From assembly GCA_947382645.1 (NCBI GenBank), contig CANDAE010000002.1, positions 128,169 through 192,168 on the forward strand: 64,000 nt of DNA, written 5' to 3'. Below the pieces are notes generated by a model. That model made no database searches and was not told the origin of the DNA. It saw only the letters and a list, made by a program, of their open reading frames with translations. The DNA comes from Suilimivivens sp009774465 (GTDB lineage Bacteria; Bacillota; Clostridia; Lachnospirales; Lachnospiraceae). The position numbers and the translations under genes are program-made. Positions 7,694-15,807 of the stretch are shown piece by piece; the first letter of the stretch is position 1; every line of letters starts with the position of its first letter.

Positions 7694-8920
7694 TTATTTT
7701 CCTGATTTAAAATTGTTTTCTATTTTATATATCTTTTTTCTGCATAAAAAAATTACAAGAATTCCAAGCAGAACAGGAACTGCCATAACAAGCCACATTA
7801 TAGGCGTATAGCCTGCTGCCCCAATCACGTACCCGGCTGCTGTAGAACCAACCAGTGTAGCCAGATCCTGGCCTATGTAATTTGTGCTGGATGCCGAACC
7901 CCGCCTTTCGAGGGACACTGCTCTCATGCAAAGAGACTGGAGCGCCGGCATCACCGCACCGTACCCGAAAGCATTTACAAAAGCAGCCAAAAGCAGCATG
8001 GGCAGATTTGTAGAAAAGCCAATCATTATTAAAGAAACTGCTGTTGCCAGTACGCAGGGTATCCCCGCCTTAACAAAACCATAACGGTCCGTCAGTCTGC
8101 CTATTACCGGTCTTGTAACCAGCATGGTAAGCGCATACACCGTAAAAAACAGGCTTGCCCCATCTATCCCTCTTTCCTGGGCATACACAAGAAGAAACGA
8201 ATTGATACTTGTAAATCCCAATGCAATCAAAAAAGTAACAGCCGCCGGTAAAACCGCTTCTTTTGCAATCATATTTTTCAGCTTAAGATTAAAGGGCATA
8301 CGCACTGTGGGCGCAAGCCTGATTGTAGACGAAGCCAGAATTGCACAGACCATAATGCATCCAAAAATAAAATAGGTAGTGGTGTACCCGAACTTATCTT
8401 TCAAGCATACCCCCACTGTTGGGCCCACTGCCTGAGCAATCACCTGAGCACAGGCAAAAATCCCCATACCGGAAGAAAACTGCTCCCTGGGAATTGCATC
8501 TGCCACGATGGTCAGGCAGCATGAACCTGCAAAGGCGCTCCCCACTCCCTGCAAAAGCCTGAAGCATTTAAGAACATTTATCACCTTCACTCCCAGAAAA
8601 TCAGCAATCTCAGGTGCAAAGCAAAATCCAAAATAAGCCGAAGCCATACATCCCATTGCCATAGCAACAATCATTTTCCGGTTATAGGCATTGATGGCCG
8701 GCCCTGCCACAAATCTGAATATCAATGCGGTTATGGCAAACATACTCATGAGCATACCGATCTGTTCTGCTGGAGCTCCCATTTCTTTTGCATACAGTGA
8801 CAACAGAGAATTCGACATATACTGCCCGAAGTTCAAAGCCATATTAATAAAAAATATACTGATAAACCATGCATTCCAGATCTTTTCAGGAGGCGTCCAC
8901 GTTTTTACTTTTCTATCCAT
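7694..8920 (-). CDS. MFS transporter, 12 transmembrane segments
   Basis: 408 residues with about twelve hydrophobic helices. MFS signatures include an amphipathic loop NAYNRKMIVAMAMG between TM2 and TM3 and the second-half equivalent GRLTDRYGFVKAGIP. It is most likely a proton-driven efflux or uptake permease; no substrate motif was recognised. Its ATG coincides with the ATG of a repeated translation-start module (8918-8942) that is identical, over 25 bp, to the one in front of the metallo-hydrolase upstream. It sits between that gene and the esterase on one transcript. Confidence 0.85.
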   Translation of the reverse strand: MDRKVKTWTPPEKIWNAWFISIFFINMALNFGQYMSNSLLSLYAKEMGAPAEQIGMLMSMFAITALIFRFVAGPAINAYNRKMIVAMAMGCMASAYFGFCFAPEIADFLGVKVINVLKCFRLLQGVGSAFAGSCCLTIVADAIPREQFSSGMGIFACAQVIAQAVGPTVGVCLKDKFGYTTTYFIFGCIMVCAILASSTIRLAPTVRMPFNLKLKNMIAKEAVLPAAVTFLIALGFTSINSFLLVYAQERGIDGASLFFTVYALTMLVTRPVIGRLTDRYGFVKAGIPCVLATAVSLIMIGFSTNLPMLLLAAFVNAFGYGAVMPALQSLCMRAVSLERRGSASSTNYIGQDLATLVGSTAAGYVIGAAGYTPIMWLVMAVPVLLGILVIFLCRKKIYKIENNFKSGK

Positions 8921-8942
8921 TTTTATTCAACCTTTCCTCCAT
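8918..8942 (-). repeat. Partial copy of the GGAGGAAAGGTTGAA translation-start repeat
   Basis: 25 bp ending in the MFS start codon, read on the minus strand as ATGGAGGAAAGGTTGAA followed by TAAAAATG. It is identical to the corresponding part of the 82-bp repeat at 9869-9950. Here the repeat stops at the ATG and the gene follows directly. Confidence 0.7.
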
Positions 8943-8995
8943 CTTAAAATAGTTCACGCTCTTATTTATGCTGTTGCAAAAGGCACTCGCGCTCT

Positions 8996-9928
8996 TTAAG
9001 GAATCTTTTTTCTGCAGCGAATATTTTCCACATGAAACTGAATTTCTATATCTTTAAATAGTGCAATATCCACCTCGGTATCAATCATCTGAATCCATTT
9101 TTTCCCTGCCGCATAATTACCTTCCACTATTTTTTTAAGCCCTTCCATCACTGTTTCAAAAACATATCCCTCCAAAGGCTCGCCCACCTTACGGAAATCT
9201 GCATGAGCGCTGTAAATATTTTTTACATCTACTCCCACATTCCAAATATGCTTCATGGCCTCATAGCTTTCTTCAATACTTGCATGTTCCATTCCCGGAA
9301 TCGGCCTTACCCCTATCCCCAAAAATCTATTGCAACAGTCCCCGCTGAAAACATAATTTGTCCTGTTATCTACAGCAACCATAGAGCCCGGCGTATGCCC
9401 CGGACATAAATAACAGGTAACGATTCGTCCGCCTAAATCAAACTCTGCTTCATCTTCCAAAAGAATTACTTCCGGCTCCTGTTCCCTTAAAAACCCGCAA
9501 ATATCTTCTTCCTTCCAGGGATATGTTTTGCCTTTGTGTTTTTTTAATGTAACATCTATGTACTGTCTCCGGCTCTCCCTGCTGGTAAGAGGACGAATCA
9601 TTTTGCCCATGCCATAGTCGATTCTGCTGATATGTACTTTGGAAAACAAAGGCGCATTCCCCACATGATCTCTGTGGTTATGAGTTAAAAAAACCTCCAC
9701 CGGCTTTCCTGCAAGCTTTTCTGCAAATGCCTTTATGTTTCCTATCCCGATTCCCGCGTCAACAAGCAGCGCCCTTTCCTCTCCCACAATTAGAAACATG
9801 GATACATTATCAAATTCATTGATTTCATAAATTCCATCGCCAATTTCCACATAAGGATATTCTGCTATCATATTTATACCCATCTGCGCGCTGCTGCGCG
9901 CGTACAAATCAATAGGTTGAATACGCAT
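8996..9928 (-). CDS. Metallo-beta-lactamase-fold hydrolase
   Basis: 310 residues from ATG 9928, or 291 from ATG 9871. The metal-binding motif THNHRDHVG is clear, with further ligands in CPGHTPGSMVAVD, VFSGDCCNRF and SAHADFRK, giving a binuclear metal site of the glyoxalase-II/MBL type. Substrate unknown. The first 19 residues (MRIQPIDLYARS..) are encoded by a repeat that is also found, in frame, in front of the Cof phosphatase at 57.6 kb. The family domain begins only at MIAEYPYVEIGDGIYEINEF. The strong ribosome site belongs to ATG 9928; ATG 9871 has only a weak one. Both starts may be used. Confidence 0.85.
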   Translation of the reverse strand: MRIQPIDLYARSSAQMGINMIAEYPYVEIGDGIYEINEFDNVSMFLIVGEERALLVDAGIGIGNIKAFAEKLAGKPVEVFLTHNHRDHVGNAPLFSKVHISRIDYGMGKMIRPLTSRESRRQYIDVTLKKHKGKTYPWKEEDICGFLREQEPEVILLEDEAEFDLGGRIVTCYLCPGHTPGSMVAVDNRTNYVFSGDCCNRFLGIGVRPIPGMEHASIEESYEAMKHIWNVGVDVKNIYSAHADFRKVGEPLEGYVFETVMEGLKKIVEGNYAAGKKWIQMIDTEVDIALFKDIEIQFHVENIRCRKKIP

Positions 9929-9950
9929 TTTTATTCAACCTTTCCTCCAT
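9869..9950 (-). repeat. 82-bp leader repeat, copy A, coding for the N-terminal extension
   Basis: 79 of 82 bases match 57580-57661. On the minus strand it reads: ribosome site ATGGAGGAAAGG; a hairpin GGTTGAATA/TATTCAACC whose 8-nt loop contains the ATG; then GCGCGC-AGCA-GCGCGC, a second hairpin; then a second in-frame ATG. It ends exactly at that ATG, the likely ancestral start of the downstream gene. Confidence 0.85.
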
Positions 9951-10030
9951 CCCGAAGCGTTCTGAGGGAATGCCATCACCAAATTTGTGACGCTTCGGCA
10001 CAAATTCCTGGTTGAAAATTTCTTTCAGCC
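9951..10030 (-). promoter_or_regulatory. Pseudoknot-like leader between oppF-like and MBL genes
   Basis: Read on the minus strand: a hairpin AATTTGTG (10006-9999) / CACAAATT (9989-9982) has a 9-nt loop, CCGAAGCGT. The entire loop is complementary to ACGCTTCGG at 9960-9952, which ends three bases before GGAGG. Pairing would create an H-type pseudoknot next to the ribosome site. A further imperfect hairpin (10010-10030) follows the oppF-like stop codon. The same layout with different bases is present at 12851-12971. Structure is seen in sequence; function is inferred. Confidence 0.6.
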
Positions 10031-10033
10031 TTT

Positions 10034-10981
10034 TTACCATTCCTTACACCTTAAGCAGCTTACAAAATGATTGGGCATAACCTCAGTAAGTTCCTGCTTC
10101 CTGTGACACTCTTCCTTTGCATAGGGGCATCTGGCTGCAAAGCGGCATCCCGGTTTTGGATTAATGGGTGAAGTGATCTCACCTTTCAACATAATCCGCT
10201 TCCTCCGGTTGTGAATATCCGTAGAGGGAATCGCGGAAAGCAACGCTTTTGTATAGGGATGCAGCGGATGCTCAAACAGTTCTCCGGCAGGGGCGGTCTC
10301 CACCAGTTGTCCCAAATACATCACACAGATATCATCAGAAATGTGGCGGACAACTGACAGATCATGGGTAACAAACATATAAGTCATATTTCTCTGCTGC
10401 TGCAAATCCTGCAGTAAATTTAAGACTTGAGCCTGAATGGACACATCCAGCGCAGATACCGGCTCGTCACATACCACAAATGCCGGATTCAGTGCGATTG
10501 CCCTTGCAATCCCAACTCTCTGGCGTCTCCCTCCGTCCAGCTCATGGGGGTAAGCCTTTCTCATCCGACGGTCAATCCCCACCAGTTCCATCAACTTATC
10601 CGTTTCTTCTGCTACCTGTTTTTTACTGAAACGCCTTGAAAGCATTAAGGGCTCTTTTACCGTTTCTTCTACTGTCATACGTGGATTTAAGGAAGAATAA
10701 GGATCCTGAAAAATAATCTGCATATCGCCCTTTAACTGATTTTGCTTTGCAGCATTAACATGAGTGATATCTTCTCCTTTAAAGAAAATCTGACCTCCCG
10801 TACTTTCCTGTAAGTGTATAATCGTCCTTCCGAGAGTGGACTTGCCACACCCGGATTCGCCAACCACGCCCATAGTCCTGCCGGCGCCGATTTTCATTGT
10901 CACACCGTCTACTGCGTGGAGCATTCCTTTCGGTGTGCTAAAATACTTCTGTAAATTTTTCACTTCTATCACAGCAGACAT
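10034..10981 (-). CDS. Oligopeptide/dipeptide ABC transporter ATP-binding protein (OppF-type)
   Basis: 315 residues with GGAGGAAGAAAC before the start. Walker A GESGCGKST, Q-loop IFQDPYSSLNP, Walker B FVVCDEPVSALD, H-loop THDLS and the C-terminal oligopeptide-transport extension CRFAARCPYA place it in the OppF/DppF class. The signature motif reads ELDGGRRQRVGIARA instead of ELSGGQRQRV, so the conserved Ser and Gln are Asp and Arg. The partner ATPase has a normal signature, and an asymmetric ATPase pair is implied. It drives import of peptides captured by the binding protein at 13942-15615. Confidence 0.9.
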   Translation of the reverse strand: MSAVIEVKNLQKYFSTPKGMLHAVDGVTMKIGAGRTMGVVGESGCGKSTLGRTIIHLQESTGGQIFFKGEDITHVNAAKQNQLKGDMQIIFQDPYSSLNPRMTVEETVKEPLMLSRRFSKKQVAEETDKLMELVGIDRRMRKAYPHELDGGRRQRVGIARAIALNPAFVVCDEPVSALDVSIQAQVLNLLQDLQQQRNMTYMFVTHDLSVVRHISDDICVMYLGQLVETAPAGELFEHPLHPYTKALLSAIPSTDIHNRRKRIMLKGEITSPINPKPGCRFAARCPYAKEECHRKQELTEVMPNHFVSCLRCKEW

Positions 10982-11961
10982 GTTTCTTCCTCCTGTTCCG
11001 GTTTATTACAGCATCTGCAAAAATGTCCCGGTGAAACTTCCACCATAGGTGCCATCTCCTGGCATTTTGGGGCGCAATGCTTACACCTGGGTGCAAAATA
11101 ACAGCCTTTTGGTAAATCCGTAGGATCAGGCGGCATCCCTTCTATGGATTTCAGCCTGTCCACATCCTTTTCAAATCCCGGAATTGCGCCGAAAAGCCCA
11201 ATGGTATAGGGATGAAGGGGATGATCAAAAATACTTTCTTTCGTTCCATATTCCACAATCTGTCCGGCATAAATCACTGCCACATTATCGCAAACCTCCG
11301 CCACAATTCCCAGGTCGTGGGTAATCATAATCATGGATGTGTTCAGTTTTTCCTTAAGCTCACTGATCATTTCAAGCACCTGTGCCTGAATGGTTACATC
11401 CAGCGCTGTGGTAGGCTCATCAGCAAGCAATAATTCCGGATTACAGGCCAACGCCATAGCAATCACCACACGCTGTTTCATTCCGCCGGAAAACTGATGA
11501 GGATAATCTCTGTAACGCTCTGCCGGAATTCCTACCATTTCCAGCATTTCACAGGCCCGCATTTGAGCTTCCTTTTTACTCCCCTTACTGTGCAGCCGGA
11601 CCGCCTCCGCAATTTGTTCTCCCACCTTGTGCACAGGATTCAGCGCTGTCATGGGGTCCTGAAAAATCATTGAAATTCTGCTTCCTCTTACCTTAAGCAT
11701 TTCCTTTTCCGATGCAGCAAGAAGATTCTGCCCTTCCAGAAGAATTTTTCCCCTTGGCACTCTTGCCTGAATTTCCGGCAGGATTCCCATAATTGCCTTT
11801 GCAATGGTAGTCTTTCCTGCTCCGGTTTCTCCTACAAGTCCTAATGTTTTACCTTTTTCCAACTGAAAGGACACACCATTTACCGCATGAACACTCTCGC
11901 CTTCTGACTGGTATTCCACCCATAAATCTTCCACTTTTAAAAACACATCTTTTTCCTTCAT
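10969..11961 (-). CDS. Oligopeptide/dipeptide ABC transporter ATP-binding protein (OppD-type)
   Basis: 330 residues with GGAGG before ATG 11961. Walker A GETGAGKTT, Q-loop IFQDPMTALNP, canonical signature FSGGMKQRVVIAMALAC, Walker B LLLADEPTTALD, H-loop THDLG, and the C-terminal CYFAPRCKHCAPKCQEM typical of OppD/DppD. Its end overlaps the OppF-type start by 13 bp, which indicates translational coupling. Together with OppF-type, OppB-type and OppC-type proteins it forms a complete peptide (or nickel/opine-class) importer. Confidence 0.9.
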   Translation of the reverse strand: MKEKDVFLKVEDLWVEYQSEGESVHAVNGVSFQLEKGKTLGLVGETGAGKTTIAKAIMGILPEIQARVPRGKILLEGQNLLAASEKEMLKVRGSRISMIFQDPMTALNPVHKVGEQIAEAVRLHSKGSKKEAQMRACEMLEMVGIPAERYRDYPHQFSGGMKQRVVIAMALACNPELLLADEPTTALDVTIQAQVLEMISELKEKLNTSMIMITHDLGIVAEVCDNVAVIYAGQIVEYGTKESIFDHPLHPYTIGLFGAIPGFEKDVDRLKSIEGMPPDPTDLPKGCYFAPRCKHCAPKCQEMAPMVEVSPGHFCRCCNKPEQEEETCLL

Positions 11962-11974
11962 TTCCCCGGCCTCC

Positions 11975-12838
11975 TTATTTCTTTAACTTGGGATCCAGCG
12001 CATCCCGAAGTCCATCACCAAGCATGTTTAAGCTCAACACGGTCACTGCAAGAACAATTCCGGGAAAAATAACCATATGGGGATAATCCCTTAAATAACT
12101 TCTTGCTCCTGAAAGCATGGCGCCCCACTCAGGATTAGGCGGCTGGACGCCAAGTCCCACATAGCTCAGCCCTGCAGCCATCAATATAGAGCTTGCAACT
12201 CCCATAGTCGCAGTGACGATCATTGAAGAAAGAGAGTTGGGCAGTACATGTTTGACAATAATCCTAAGCTTGCTGCAGTTCTGCAAGGTGGCGGACGCTT
12301 CCAGATATTCCATATTTCTGATAGACATAATCTGTGCCCGAAGCAGCCTCACATATTGGGGCATAGTGGATACGGAAATTGCCAGAATACAGTTGCCAAA
12401 CCCGCTTCCCAAAACAGCGGAAATAACCACTGCCATCAGCATTCCGGGAATGGAAGAAAAAATATCCAGAAACCGCATAATAATACTGTCAACGATTCCT
12501 CCAAAAAAACCCGCCGCCGAACCCAGCACCAGTCCAAAGATTACGGAAAGCCCCACAGATCCAAGACCAAGGATTAAAGAATATCTGGCGCCATAAATCA
12601 ACCGGCTTAAAATATCTCTCCCCAGTTCATCACACCCAAATAAATGCTGAAAGGATGGACTGGCAAATCTGCTTCCCATATCCATTTTTGTGTAGGAATA
12701 AGGCATAATCCAGGTTGCCAGAAGCGCAATCAGAATCAAAATGCTTAAAATCACAAGACCTGCCAGCGAAGCTTTATTCCTGGACATTCTTTTTATAACT
12801 GCCAATGCCTGGCTTTCTGATTTGTATCTTTTGTCCAT
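11975..12838 (-). CDS. Peptide ABC transporter permease (OppC-type)
   Basis: About 287 residues from ATG 12838, which has ATGGAGGAAAAAA directly upstream. A start at 12928 would add 30 residues translated from a palindromic repeat, so it is rejected. The protein begins MDKRYKSESQALAVIKRMSR and the OppC N-terminal helix KASLAGLVILSILILIALLA follows. The permease motif EASATLQNCSKLRIIVKHVLP (EAA loop contacting the ATPases) and SYVGLGVQPPNPEWGAML are characteristic. The 150-bp gap before it is filled by four inverted repeats, described separately. Confidence 0.9.
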   Translation of the reverse strand: MDKRYKSESQALAVIKRMSRNKASLAGLVILSILILIALLATWIMPYSYTKMDMGSRFASPSFQHLFGCDELGRDILSRLIYGARYSLILGLGSVGLSVIFGLVLGSAAGFFGGIVDSIIMRFLDIFSSIPGMLMAVVISAVLGSGFGNCILAISVSTMPQYVRLLRAQIMSIRNMEYLEASATLQNCSKLRIIVKHVLPNSLSSMIVTATMGVASSILMAAGLSYVGLGVQPPNPEWGAMLSGARSYLRDYPHMVIFPGIVLAVTVLSLNMLGDGLRDALDPKLKK

Positions 12839-12850
12839 TTTTTTCCTCCA

Positions 12851-12971
12851 TGCCGGAGCTGTTTGCGAAGGCCGCGAGCCAAATTTCAAATTTGGCTCTG
12901 CGATATCGAGTTTGTGGCTCCGGCACAAACTCGTGGTTGAAAAATCAGCACATCAGTGTGATTTTTCAACC
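12851..12971 (-). promoter_or_regulatory. Pseudoknot-like palindromic leader between oppB-like and oppC-like genes
   Basis: Read on the minus strand: a perfect 13-bp hairpin (12971-12959 / 12947-12935, GGTTGAAAAATCA and its complement). Next comes a perfect 10-bp hairpin CGAGTTTGTG / CACAAACTCG (12933-12924 / 12916-12907) with the 7-nt loop CCGGAGC, then a perfect 11-bp hairpin (12898-12876). GCTCCGG at 12859-12853 is complementary to the whole 7-nt loop and ends three bases before GGAGG. This repeats the architecture at 9951-10030 with compensating base changes. Confidence 0.6.
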
Positions 12972-12987
12972 TTTCTCCCTCCTGCTG

Positions 12988-13917
12988 TTACTTGTACTGG
13001 GCTTTAATCCGGGGATCTACATAGGCATAAATGATATCTACAAGCAGTACGATAAAGCTGAATGCCACTGCCAGAAAAACCACGCTGCCGCGCACCACCG
13101 GATAATCTCTGTTGTTTACTGCGGAAATCATATAATTTCCAATTCCGGGAATGCTGAAAACAGATTCAATGACAATGGTTCCTCCCAAAGTCTTTCCAAA
13201 GGAGGTTCCCACCTGTGTGATTACGGGTATCAGTGCATTGGGCAGTGCATGTTTATAAACCGCAGTAAATTTGGAAACGCCTTTTGCCCTTGCTGTTGTC
13301 ACATAATCAGAGCGGATTACCTCAAGCATACTGGACCGCACCAGTCTCGCCTGAGTAGCGATTCCTCCTAAAGACGTGGCAATAATGGGAATAATGTAAT
13401 GCCTGAAGGTTCCCACCCCGGAAGGGGGCAGGATACCTAAATGGACGGAAAAAACCAGCACCAGAAGAAGTCCGATCCAAAACTGAGGCATTGATACGCC
13501 AATCAGTGCAATCAACATGGAGATCCGGTCGCTTAGCTTATTTTGATTAACTGCCGCTGTAATTCCCAATGGGATTCCTATTACGCAGGAAAGAACCATG
13601 CTCCCAAGGGCCAGAATAAATGTGTATGGCAGTCTGGCTGCAATTTCCGTGGTAACCGCTTTGTTTGTAAAATAAGAAGTTCCCAGATTAAATTCTATAA
13701 AAGTTTCCTTTAAAAACCGGAGCAGTTGTACAATATACCCGTCATTAAGTCCCATTGTTTCTCTTAATGCCTGTCTGTCCTCAAAGGTCGCGCTTGAACC
13801 TAAAATCATAACCGCCGGATCACCGGGGGTAAAATACAGGATTGTAAAAATTACAACTGCCACCCCCACCGCAACCGGTATCATCCACAAAAGTCTTTTT
13901 ATCACATATTTTGACAT
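12988..13917 (-). CDS. Peptide ABC transporter permease (OppB-type)
   Basis: 309 residues, beginning MSKYVIKRLLWMIPVAVGVA with the long first helix and FTPGDPAVMILG periplasmic-loop signature of OppB/DppB permeases. The EAA loop is DYVTTARAKGVSKFTAVYKH. Six transmembrane segments are expected. It follows the binding-protein gene by 24 bp and precedes the OppC-type gene after the structured 150-bp gap. It forms the membrane channel with the OppC-type partner. Confidence 0.9.
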   Translation of the reverse strand: MSKYVIKRLLWMIPVAVGVAVVIFTILYFTPGDPAVMILGSSATFEDRQALRETMGLNDGYIVQLLRFLKETFIEFNLGTSYFTNKAVTTEIAARLPYTFILALGSMVLSCVIGIPLGITAAVNQNKLSDRISMLIALIGVSMPQFWIGLLLVLVFSVHLGILPPSGVGTFRHYIIPIIATSLGGIATQARLVRSSMLEVIRSDYVTTARAKGVSKFTAVYKHALPNALIPVITQVGTSFGKTLGGTIVIESVFSIPGIGNYMISAVNNRDYPVVRGSVVFLAVAFSFIVLLVDIIYAYVDPRIKAQYK

Positions 13918-13941
13918 TCAAATACCTCTTTGCTTTTTTGC

Positions 13942-15615
13942 TTATCTTTCAAAATCTTCTGTATAAACAGCACATCCGGGTAAGAGCCATCCTTTAAAAT
14001 TCGTCACAATTCCGTTTATACTGCTTTCTGTTACATGGTAAATATTCGCCTGACAAATTGCATATACATAACATTCATCTTTAATGTAACTCATATAGGC
14101 ATTAATGTTCTCTTCCGTATGTCCTTCATTGGACTGAACTAAGCTTACCAGCTCCTGCAGTTTTTCATCCTCTACAAGACAGATTGCCGGCGTGCTCCCT
14201 GAAACCTGCAGTGTGCTTGCAAGTGAAGTTACATAGTCAACAGACTGCTTTTCGTCTAAAATAATGTCCCATTCCCCTGCTTCTGTCTTATAAGTCTGAT
14301 ATAAGGCGGATTCATATCCCAACAGTTCGCAGTTTAACCCAATTTCAAGAAGATAGCTTTGAATAATCTGCGCCATTGATTTATTAACCGAAGTCTGGGG
14401 ATACATAATACGAATTACCTGCGAAGTATCCGCCCCTGAGGATGCTAAAAGTTCTTTGGCCTTTTCAATGTTATACTCATAATATTCTTCACTGTCCCAC
14501 GCCCTGTTATAATCCACACATTCCGGATTTCCATATGCTTTGGAAACCTTCGCGCCGCCATTAAACACTCCTTCTACGATTCCGCCTGCGTCAATTGCAT
14601 AACAGATTGCCTTTCTGAATTCCGGATTGTTATAAAATAAGCCTCCTTCCGAGCAGTTAAAAGTAATCCAATGGAAATTTGATCCTGCAATTGCAAATAC
14701 ATTATAATTGTCGTCCGCCTCAAAACGTGCCACCTCTGCTGACGACATGTTTGCAGCAATATCCACCACATTGGTCTCAAGATTTGTAGAAACCTGAGAA
14801 GCTTCCGTTACAATGTGGAATGTAATTTTGTCAGCATTTGCAAGAGAAAAAGGAGAAATCAGGCTTTCATCCTTCTGCCAGTAATTTTCATTCTTTTCCA
14901 CTGTCAAAGTAGAGCCTTCCACATAATCTGTCACAATGTATGGCGACGTGCTCACAACATGTTCAATCATTTCATCATCACTTGACTCATAAGCTGCCTG
15001 TGTGACAATGGGAACCAGTCCGCACATCATATTTTCTATATCTCCAACGGAATCTGTATTCAATTTGATATCCACTGTGTATTCATCCACTACACTACAG
15101 GAATCCAGGAGCTTACACTTTACGGAATTCCCCATTTCCGCCCATGTGTTAAAACAAAATGCCACATCCTGCGCGGTCAAATGATTTCCTGCGGAATCAT
15201 AAATCGTATCATAAATGGTGACTCTCATGGTAAAATCATCAATTCTCTCACATTCTTTCATTAAAATTCCTGAAAGTCCTGTGTCGGACTCCGAATCATA
15301 ATAAGCCAGATATTCATATAACGTCTGCATCAGGGACAATCTTCCGCTTGTTGCCGATGACCAGGGTGCAAGATTGGAAACATCATAGGAAATGGCAGTA
15401 CTTACTTCCCCGGCCTGGGCTGCTTCCACCTCACTGTCTGTCTCAGCCATAATCTCTCCTGCTGTATTAAGCTGCTCCTCCTCTTTTTCCTCCTGCTGCT
15501 CACTTTGCGTCGTTCCGGCAGGAGAATCTGCGTCCTCATTTTTGCCGCCGCATCCGGCCAGCATGGTAACTGTCATCATGCCGGCTAAAAATAAAGCTAA
15601 TACCTTCTTTTTCAT
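13942..15615 (-). CDS. Peptide ABC transporter substrate-binding lipoprotein (SBP family 5)
   Basis: 557 residues with TTGGAGGTACG upstream. Signal peptide KKKVLALFLAGMMTVTMLAG is followed by the lipobox Cys (LAGC), so the mature protein is lipid-anchored outside the membrane. A Glu/Gln-rich linker follows. The family-5 fold is visible in ALDVA-like VSTAISYDVSNLAPWS, LTAQDVAFCFNTWAEM and PEFRKAICYAIDAGGIVEGV. It delivers peptides (or another family-5 ligand) to the permease encoded downstream and is the first gene of the operon. It is divergent from the AraC-type regulator, which probably controls it. Confidence 0.9.
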   Translation of the reverse strand: MKKKVLALFLAGMMTVTMLAGCGGKNEDADSPAGTTQSEQQEEKEEEQLNTAGEIMAETDSEVEAAQAGEVSTAISYDVSNLAPWSSATSGRLSLMQTLYEYLAYYDSESDTGLSGILMKECERIDDFTMRVTIYDTIYDSAGNHLTAQDVAFCFNTWAEMGNSVKCKLLDSCSVVDEYTVDIKLNTDSVGDIENMMCGLVPIVTQAAYESSDDEMIEHVVSTSPYIVTDYVEGSTLTVEKNENYWQKDESLISPFSLANADKITFHIVTEASQVSTNLETNVVDIAANMSSAEVARFEADDNYNVFAIAGSNFHWITFNCSEGGLFYNNPEFRKAICYAIDAGGIVEGVFNGGAKVSKAYGNPECVDYNRAWDSEEYYEYNIEKAKELLASSGADTSQVIRIMYPQTSVNKSMAQIIQSYLLEIGLNCELLGYESALYQTYKTEAGEWDIILDEKQSVDYVTSLASTLQVSGSTPAICLVEDEKLQELVSLVQSNEGHTEENINAYMSYIKDECYVYAICQANIYHVTESSINGIVTNFKGWLLPGCAVYTEDFER

Positions 15616-15746
15616 AAACGTACCTCCAATTCATTTTTTCATGAACATGCATGCACAATTTGTTGTTGTGAAATCATTTTATCAGCATCAGTTTCTTAAA
15701 AAAATGCACCTGTCTTTTGAAAAGGTGGACTTTTTTACGTTTTTTG

Positions 15747-15775
15747 TTGTTTTTGGGAAATCCAATTGATATAAT
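15747..15775 (+). promoter_or_regulatory. Promoter of the AraC-type regulator
   Basis: TTGTTT (15747-15752), a 17-bp spacer and a perfect TATAAT (15770-15775). The -10 box overlaps the TTG that a longest-ORF reading would choose, which supports the later start at 15808. Confidence 0.65.
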
Positions 15776-15807
15776 TGCCTTATGATTCTTTTGTGGAGGA
15801 GTTCATT

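Noticed and set aside
12839..12928. 30-residue N-terminal extension of the OppC-type permease
   Set aside because: It is the in-frame translation of perfect palindromes; the ATG at 12838 has a strong ribosome site and matches where the family starts.
12805..13371. 188-codon open frame on the plus strand across the opp gap
   Set aside because: It runs antisense through the OppB/OppC-type genes and the palindromes; composition is not protein-like.
15775..15807. TTG start of the AraC-type regulator at 15775
   Set aside because: It overlaps the -10 box of the promoter; TTG 15808 has GGAGGAG at the right distance.
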